A stretch of DNA of 12,710 nt from UBA668 sp043721915. Its GTDB lineage: Bacteria > Actinomycetota > Acidimicrobiia > Acidimicrobiales > Ilumatobacteraceae. The notes beneath the pieces were generated by a model. The model saw nothing but the letters and a program-made list of their open reading frames with translations. It was not told where the DNA came from and searched no databases. Shown here one piece after another: positions 6,022 through 11,210 of this stretch (within the stretch, counting starts at the first letter, position 1; each line of letters begins with the position of its first letter). Where the stretch lies: NCBI GenBank assembly GCA_043721915.1, contig JAYSPV010000128.1, positions 1-12,710 on the forward strand. Reading direction: 5' to 3'. The position numbers and the translations under genes are program-made.

Positions 6022-6132
6022 TCAGCCCAGGAACGCCCACACGAGCAGCACCACGCAGGCGACGGCGGCGGTGGCGACGAAGAAGTAGTCGCTCTTGCGA
6101 GGGACGTGCTTGCGGTTCGGGTTGAAGCCCAT
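6022..6132 (-). CDS. 36-residue single-pass membrane protein
   Basis: The product starts MGFNPNRKHVPRKSDYFFVA and ends in a hydrophobic helix, about residues 17-35, giving a basic cytoplasmic head and one membrane span. From memory, short actinobacterial proteins with an MGFNP-(basic)-DY-hydrophobic layout exist, so I take it as a real conserved small gene of unknown function, although it is short. The start at 6132 is preferred over longer in-frame starts, which run antisense into conserved codons of the enoyl-CoA hydratase gene. It converges with yraN and diverges from the hydratase gene with a 22-base gap. GATACT on this strand (6139-6144) would place transcription start exactly on its ATG, making it leaderless. 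Confidence 0.72.
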   Translation of the reverse strand: MGFNPNRKHVPRKSDYFFVATAAVACVVLLVWAFLG

Positions 6133-6138
6133 CGCATC

Positions 6139-6144
6139 AGTATC
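6139..6144 (-). promoter_or_regulatory. Putative -10 element of the 36-residue membrane protein gene (GATACT)
   Basis: Read on the minus strand, GATACT has the key A at -11 and T at -7 and sits six bases before the ATG at 6132, predicting a leaderless mRNA. It overlaps the opposing -10 candidate at 6141-6146. Confidence 0.3.
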
Positions 6145-6146
6145 GT
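6141..6146 (+). promoter_or_regulatory. Putative -10 element of the enoyl-CoA hydratase gene (TATCGT)
   Basis: TATCGT fits TAnnnT and predicts transcription start near 6153, two bases before the ATG at 6155. No properly spaced -35 is visible; TTGAAG at 6122-6127 is only 13 bases away. Confidence 0.4.
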
Positions 6147-6154
6147 CCGCCAAC

Positions 6155-6922
6155 ATGGAAACACTGCAAGTCTCCCGCGATGAAGGGGTCGTCACGATCA
6201 CCCTCGATCGGCCCGCGAAGAAGAACGCGATGAACGACCAGATGTGGGACGAACTGTTGGCAACCTTTCGTGCGATCGCCGGTTCCAGCGACGATCGCGC
6301 CGTGATCATCACCGGTGCAGCCGGTGAGTTCTGCAGCGGCGCCGACCTCACCGGGCGATCGGGCAACCGACATCAACTGGCGGCGATGCGGCACGTGGGC
6401 GACGTCGCGCTCGCACTGCACCGCCTGCCGCAGCCGACGATCGCCAAGGTGCGCGGTGTGGCTGTCGGGGCCGGGTGCAACCTGGCCCTCGGCTGCGACC
6501 TGGTGGTAGCGGGGGAGACCGCCCGCTTCTCGGAGATCTTCGCCCAGCGCGGGCTCAGCATCGACTTCGGTGGGTCGTGGCTGCTACCCCGACGCGTCGG
6601 GCTCCACCGGGCCAAAGAGCTGGCCCTGCTGGCCGAGATCATCTCTGCATCCGAGGCCGAGCGGATGGGGCTCGTGAACAGGGTGGTGGCCGACAGCGAA
6701 CTCGACACGTTCGTCCTCGACTGGGCCTCGCGGTTGGCGGCCGGTCCACCGATCGCACTCGCAATGACCAAGCGGCTGCTCGACAACGCAATGAACGTGA
6801 CGCTCGAAGAGGCGCTCGACGACGAGGGGTTGGCGCAGACCGTGAACTTCGGGACCAAGGACACACCCGAGGCGATCATGGCGTTCATCGAGAAGCGTGT
6901 GCCGCGGTTCGAGGGCCGCTGA
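6155..6922 (+). CDS. Enoyl-CoA hydratase/isomerase family protein
   Basis: Crotonase-fold enzymes act on acyl-CoA thioesters, most often hydrating or isomerising enoyl-CoA in fatty-acid or aromatic-acid breakdown. The 255-residue product has the usual length. It shows ITLDRPAKKNAMN (about 13-25), the oxyanion-hole segment SGADL at 61-65 and GVAVGAGCNLALGCDLV (about 104-120). The FSEIFAQRGLSIDFGGSWLLPR stretch begins near residue 127. Asp137 in IDFGG sits where PaaG-like isomerases keep a catalytic Asp, while the Glu typical of the first hydratase position is not evident; I lean to a PaaG-like isomerase or hydratase but cannot fix the substrate. The start at 6155 fits the family N-terminus and the -10 at 6141-6146; an in-frame ATG at 6095 overlaps the small membrane-protein gene. 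No pathway neighbours are present. Confidence 0.93.
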   Translation: METLQVSRDEGVVTITLDRPAKKNAMNDQMWDELLATFRAIAGSSDDRAVIITGAAGEFCSGADLTGRSGNRHQLAAMRHVGDVALALHRLPQPTIAKVRGVAVGAGCNLALGCDLVVAGETARFSEIFAQRGLSIDFGGSWLLPRRVGLHRAKELALLAEIISASEAERMGLVNRVVADSELDTFVLDWASRLAAGPPIALAMTKRLLDNAMNVTLEEALDDEGLAQTVNFGTKDTPEAIMAFIEKRVPRFEGR

Positions 6923-6946
6923 CACCACTGCGGCGCTCATGGTCAC

Positions 6947-6952
6947 TAGCGT
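6947..6952 (+). promoter_or_regulatory. Putative -10 element for the anchored secreted protein gene (TAGCGT)
   Basis: TAGCGT, the same hexamer as before ffh, lies seven bases before the in-frame GTG at 6960 and predicts transcription start near 6959. It lies inside the longer reading from ATG 6939, so if it is real, GTG 6960 is the start. Confidence 0.35.
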
Positions 6953-6959
6953 GGCCCGC

Positions 6960-7730
6960 GTGCGACGATTGGCGATACTCGGTGTCGGCCTACTGGCTGC
7001 ACTGTGGTGGGGTGGATCGGCACACGCGACCGTGCCACCCACCGACCCCGCGGCCCCGCCGCCGAGCGACGTCCCGAGCACCACGCAGCCTGGCGTGCTA
7101 CCACCCGCACTCGGTCCTCTGGTGGTCGTGCCCTCCGGATGTGTGGCGCCTGCACCCGCTCGCGCAGTGTTCCGGGGCACGATCCTGCTGGTCGACGACC
7201 CGAACAGGCCGACAACGTTCCGCTTCCGGGTCGACTCCGTGCTCGCCGGCTCGTTGGACGGCTTCGAGGTTGGTCGACTCGTCGACGTACGCTACGGACA
7301 AGCGGCCCGATTCCTGATCGTCGGCGGTGAGTCCACCGGGCGTCAATACATCGTCGGGGCGGCCGCCGACCCTGATACGGGCCTCCTCTCCAGCACGGTG
7401 CGCGAGGCGGCGCCGTTGTTCGGCGGTGATGCCGTGATCGGCGCCAACGACAGTGACATCGATTGCCCGCGAGTCGAGGACCCGGTTCGCACGCTGTTGC
7501 CGGATGGCTCTGCAGTGGACACCGGTGTGCTGACTCCGCTCAAGGGGCACGCCTCGTCACTGATGCTGGCGGTGATCGAGCCACTTGTTGTCGCGTTCGG
7601 CGTGTTGCTGGCCCTGGTGCTGTTCAAGCACCTGCTGTTCGTGGTGGGCCGGTCGCTGCGCGAGATCGGCTCCACAGAGCCGACGCGGCCGCCCGCCCGC
7701 CGGCATGGCGCCGCCTCACGCGCTGAGTAG
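6960..7730 (+). CDS. Secreted protein with C-terminal membrane anchor, possible NTR/TIMP-like fold
   Basis: I do not recognise a named family. From GTG 6960 the product is 256 residues. A signal peptide covers 1-23 (MRRLAILGVGLLAALWW, then SAHA with likely cleavage after AHA). A Pro/Thr-rich linker runs to about 58, and an extracytoplasmic domain covers about 60-195 with only two cysteines, Cys61 and Cys169, likely a disulfide. One long hydrophobic span (about 201-230) and a basic tail follow. The order Cys, AVFRGTILLV, then FRFRVDSVLAG and VDVRYG resembles NTR/TIMP-like domains, which is inference only. ATG 6939 is the alternative start; I prefer 6960 for its cleaner signal peptide and the -10 at 6947. 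Its 3' end overlaps the converging AddA-like gene by 15 bases. Confidence 0.82.
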   Translation: MRRLAILGVGLLAALWWGGSAHATVPPTDPAAPPPSDVPSTTQPGVLPPALGPLVVVPSGCVAPAPARAVFRGTILLVDDPNRPTTFRFRVDSVLAGSLDGFEVGRLVDVRYGQAARFLIVGGESTGRQYIVGAAADPDTGLLSSTVREAAPLFGGDAVIGANDSDIDCPRVEDPVRTLLPDGSAVDTGVLTPLKGHASSLMLAVIEPLVVAFGVLLALVLFKHLLFVVGRSLREIGSTEPTRPPARRHGAASRAE

Positions 7731-10700
7731 GCGCTCGCGCAACTCCGCGCACAACGACGCCCATCCCTCGATCTCCACCTGCTCGGCCGCGCCGCCGGGG
7801 CGGCACATCACCAGCACGCCGCCACTGACCGGCTCGCCGAGCAACTGCTCGAGCGCAAGACCGTATGCGGCGAGCTGCAACCCGTAGCGGTGGAGCCGTT
7901 GCGCGCGCTCTGGCCCGGTGGCGATCTGATCCGTCTTGTAGTCGACCACCACCAGTCCTCGTTGGGGGTGCCGCACGAGCAGATCGATGTAGCCCTCGAC
8001 GACGGTTGGCTCGTGGGGGGAACCAGGCGACGCCGTGCTGTCGCCGAGCGGGGCCACTGTGGTGGCGACGAACAGTTCGCGCCAGTGTGGGCCCAAGATT
8101 CCTCCGGCGACGATGGGTGCCTGCAGCGCAGAGCGGGCGAGCCGTTCGATGGTGCGCTCATGGCCGAGCACGCCCTCAGCGGCGGCCTGCGCAGCGGCGA
8201 GACCGGCGATGTTGGCGCCGGTGCGGAGATCGGCGAACTGCAGCACAGCATGAACAGCCCGGCCGATGGCGGTGCCGTAGCGGCCGCGCTGCCACGGTGG
8301 TAGATCGAGATCGACGGCGTCCTTCAGCATGCCCGCGTCGAGCCGACGACGCGCCGGGACTGCCTGCAGCGCAGCGCCCGACGCGGGACGGCCGTCGTCG
8401 GTGGCCCCGACACCTTGGTGGGCCTCGTCCTCGAGGCGGGCGGCGAGCGTGGTGGCGCTGAGTGCTGCTGGTCGAGCAGCCAGCCGGAGATCGGCCTGCC
8501 ATCTCGCGGCCCAGGCGCCCTCGTCGGGCCAGGGCAACTCGGCGGCGGCCGGCACCGGCATCGGCAGCGTGGCGTCGGCGGCCACGAACGCACTGTGCGG
8601 CGCACCGTGGCTTGCCGCAGCCAGCTCGTGTGCGGCCGACTTGTTGGGGCGGTCAGCGCGGTGCAAGGACACGACGAGGTGGTCCATCGCCCGCGTGCAC
8701 GCAACGTAGAGCAGGCGCCGCCGCTCGGCGTCGCTCATCTGTTCGTCGACCGGAGCGAACTGCTGGTAGGTGGGGTCGTGCCGATCGCTCAGTGCCCACG
8801 TGCCTGGCGGCCAGACGACACGCCGGCCACGGGTGCTGTTGGGCTTGGCGGTGAGGCCGGACACGATCGTGATCGGGAACTCGAGACCCTTGGCAGCATG
8901 AATCGTCATGATCCGCACCACGTCGTGGTCGGTCTCGGGCAACACCGTCTCCGCCACGAAGCGGCCTTCGTCCCCTTGCAGTCGCGTCCACAGGAGGTAG
9001 CGACGAACGCCGTGCCCGCCGGCTTCGCTCCACGCGCGGGCCTGGTCGACGACGAAGCGGACCCGGCGCCACACATCGCGGCTGTCGCGCTGGGCGAGCG
9101 CCAACTCCATCACACAGCGATCCTCGATCAACCAACCGAGCAGCTGCGACGGCGTGCTGTACGGCACCCGAGCGGCGATCTCGCCGAGGCAGGCGAGCCC
9201 CACTGCTACCGGGTGATCGCTGAGCGCCTCAGGGAGATCGCGCCACTGCCAACGCCTGCCGTGGGTGACCTTCCATTCGTAGAGGTCGCGGTCGCTGCAG
9301 CCGAAGAGTGGCGTGCGCAGTGCCGAGACAATGGCCAGCTCGTCAGTGGGATCGTCGGCGGCGCGCAGGGCGAGCATCAGGGCTCTCACCTCGGGGGCGG
9401 CGTACACGAGTGAGCTGTTCTCGGCCCGGTGCGGCACGTCGCGGGCGGCAAGTGCCACCTGCAGCGCTGGCAGGGACAGGCGAGAGGGGATCAGGATGGT
9501 GATGTCGCCCGGGCGACATGCGTGCAGTTCGTTGTCGCGCCACACCGGCCACCCTTCCCCGAGCGCCTGCACGACGGCGGCAGCGACATCGGTGGCCTCA
9601 CGCTCGCGCAGTGCCTCTGCTGCGGCGCGTGGCAGGTCGGTGTGCGCCTCTGCGCCCAGCACGGTGACGCTGCCGTGTGCGTGCCCCCCGTGGCGTGCGG
9701 CGATCAGTGGTTCGTATGCGGGCTGCACGTCGGGCTCGTGAGTGATCAGGTTGCCCATGGTGTGGTTGACCCACGCGATCACAGGTGCCGTGCTGCGGAA
9801 GTTGGCAGACAGCGTCGCGGCGCGTGCCCCGATCTGTGCTCGCGCCTGGAGGAACTGGCCGATGTCGGCCCGCCGAAAGCGGTAAATGCTCTGCTTGGGG
9901 TCGCCCACCACCGTCAACCTGCCCGGCAGCGGGCGCAGCGTTCGCCAATCCGCCGTCTCGCCGTCGGCCGACCGTTGCGAGGCAGGGTCGGCGGTGATGC
10001 GAACCGCGAGCTCGAGTTGGATGGGGTCCGTGTCCTGAAATTCGTCGAGCAGCAGGTGCGTGTACCGCGCGTGCAGCTGCTCGCGCACTTCGTCGTTGGT
10101 GGCTGCCAGCCTGCGAGCGAGCACGAGGAGATCGTGGAACTCGAGCTCGCCGTCCTGCTGACGCATCGCCACGGAGCTCAGCGTGAACTCGTGCAGCAGC
10201 GCGCCGAGCGTCAGGCGCCGCTCCTCGTTGAACACGGTCAGCGCGCGGACTGCGGCAGCGCCGACGGCCGTGAGGGCGGCCCGATATGCCAGCAGCGCGG
10301 CATCGCTGCCATCCTGCTGCTTCCACTTTGCGGTGCTACCGGCGCGATCCGGCTTCGTGCCCGAGAGCTCGGTGACGATGCGCAACATCTCGCTGAGCGG
10401 CACGTCGCCAGTCAGCATCCGCGCGCGATCGGCGAACAGCGCGGCAACGGCGAACTGCGTGTCGTCGACGGGAGGGTGGAAGCCGGCAGCGACCGAGCAA
10501 AGGTCTGCCAACTGCTGCTGGACACTGGCCGTGTCGACCGGCGTGGGCATCGACGGGGACACTCGCTCGGCGACGAGATCCCAGTTGGCCTGGAAGTCCT
10601 CCGCCATGCGGCGTACGCCCTGCTCGATGCCGAAGCGGTCGTACTGGCACAGCTCGACCAGTCGAACCGAGTCGGGATCGTCGAGCAGGGTCTCGAGGAA

Positions 10701-11210
10701 GTCGGTGAACCGCTCGTGAAACGCAGTGGAGCTGCGCACCTCGTCGAGCACGTCGAACTGCGGAGGAAGCTGTGCATCGATGGGGAATTCGTTGAGAAGC
10801 CGCCGGGCGAACGCGTGCAGCGTGCCGATGGGGGCCTGGTCGAGCTCGTCGAGTGCCGTCGCCGCGAGCTCCGCGTCGGCCTGCGCCCCGGCCGCTGCAG
10901 CGAGCAACGACTGGCGCACCTTGTGGCGCAGCTCGGCAGCGGCTTTGTCCGTGAAGGTGATGGCCGCGATGCGCCTGACGGGCACGCCGCTGGTGATCAG
11001 GTTGACGACACGCCGGACGAGCGCGGTGGTCTTGCCACTGCCGGCGCCCGCCTCGACGAACAGTGTGGTGTCGAGCGTGTCGGTGACCAGATCGCGGTCG
11101 GCCTGATCGGGGGCCGGCGGCATGATGACCGTCGCGGGCGCGACCACTGCCGCGTGGGCGACCGGCACCGGCGTGCCCGAGCGGCCGAACAGATCGAGTT
11201 GCTCAGCCAT
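7716..11210 (-). CDS. AddA/RecB-like UvrD-family helicase-nuclease
   Basis: The 1164-residue product resembles AddA/RecB: an ATP-driven superfamily 1 helicase fused to a C-terminal PD-(D/E)XK nuclease, which resects double-strand breaks for RecA. All helicase motifs are present: Walker A AGAGSGKT (54-61), Ia ITFTDKAAAELR (84-95), II LLLDEFQDTD (386-395), III VVGDPKQSIYRFR (434-446), IV LSANFRST (467-474), V MTIHAAKGLEF (768-778) and VI RRLLYVACTRA (831-841). The nuclease residues are His987, Asp1076, Asp1090 and Lys1092 (VDYKTD), with Gln1112 and Tyr1116 in the following helix, all intact. Residues 4-8, QLDLF, match the consensus beta-sliding-clamp-binding motif. It overlaps the upstream AddB-like gene by eight bases (ATGGCTGA) and has a strong AGGAGG site. 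An AdnB-type assignment is possible; the partner favours AddAB. Confidence 0.95.
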   Translation of the reverse strand: MAEQLDLFGRSGTPVPVAHAAVVAPATVIMPPAPDQADRDLVTDTLDTTLFVEAGAGSGKTTALVRRVVNLITSGVPVRRIAAITFTDKAAAELRHKVRQSLLAAAAGAQADAELAATALDELDQAPIGTLHAFARRLLNEFPIDAQLPPQFDVLDEVRSSTAFHERFTDFLETLLDDPDSVRLVELCQYDRFGIEQGVRRMAEDFQANWDLVAERVSPSMPTPVDTASVQQQLADLCSVAAGFHPPVDDTQFAVAALFADRARMLTGDVPLSEMLRIVTELSGTKPDRAGSTAKWKQQDGSDAALLAYRAALTAVGAAAVRALTVFNEERRLTLGALLHEFTLSSVAMRQQDGELEFHDLLVLARRLAATNDEVREQLHARYTHLLLDEFQDTDPIQLELAVRITADPASQRSADGETADWRTLRPLPGRLTVVGDPKQSIYRFRRADIGQFLQARAQIGARAATLSANFRSTAPVIAWVNHTMGNLITHEPDVQPAYEPLIAARHGGHAHGSVTVLGAEAHTDLPRAAAEALREREATDVAAAVVQALGEGWPVWRDNELHACRPGDITILIPSRLSLPALQVALAARDVPHRAENSSLVYAAPEVRALMLALRAADDPTDELAIVSALRTPLFGCSDRDLYEWKVTHGRRWQWRDLPEALSDHPVAVGLACLGEIAARVPYSTPSQLLGWLIEDRCVMELALAQRDSRDVWRRVRFVVDQARAWSEAGGHGVRRYLLWTRLQGDEGRFVAETVLPETDHDVVRIMTIHAAKGLEFPITIVSGLTAKPNSTRGRRVVWPPGTWALSDRHDPTYQQFAPVDEQMSDAERRRLLYVACTRAMDHLVVSLHRADRPNKSAAHELAAASHGAPHSAFVAADATLPMPVPAAAELPWPDEGAWAARWQADLRLAARPAALSATTLAARLEDEAHQGVGATDDGRPASGAALQAVPARRRLDAGMLKDAVDLDLPPWQRGRYGTAIGRAVHAVLQFADLRTGANIAGLAAAQAAAEGVLGHERTIERLARSALQAPIVAGGILGPHWRELFVATTVAPLGDSTASPGSPHEPTVVEGYIDLLVRHPQRGLVVVDYKTDQIATGPERAQRLHRYGLQLAAYGLALEQLLGEPVSGGVLVMCRPGGAAEQVEIEGWASLCAELRERLLSA

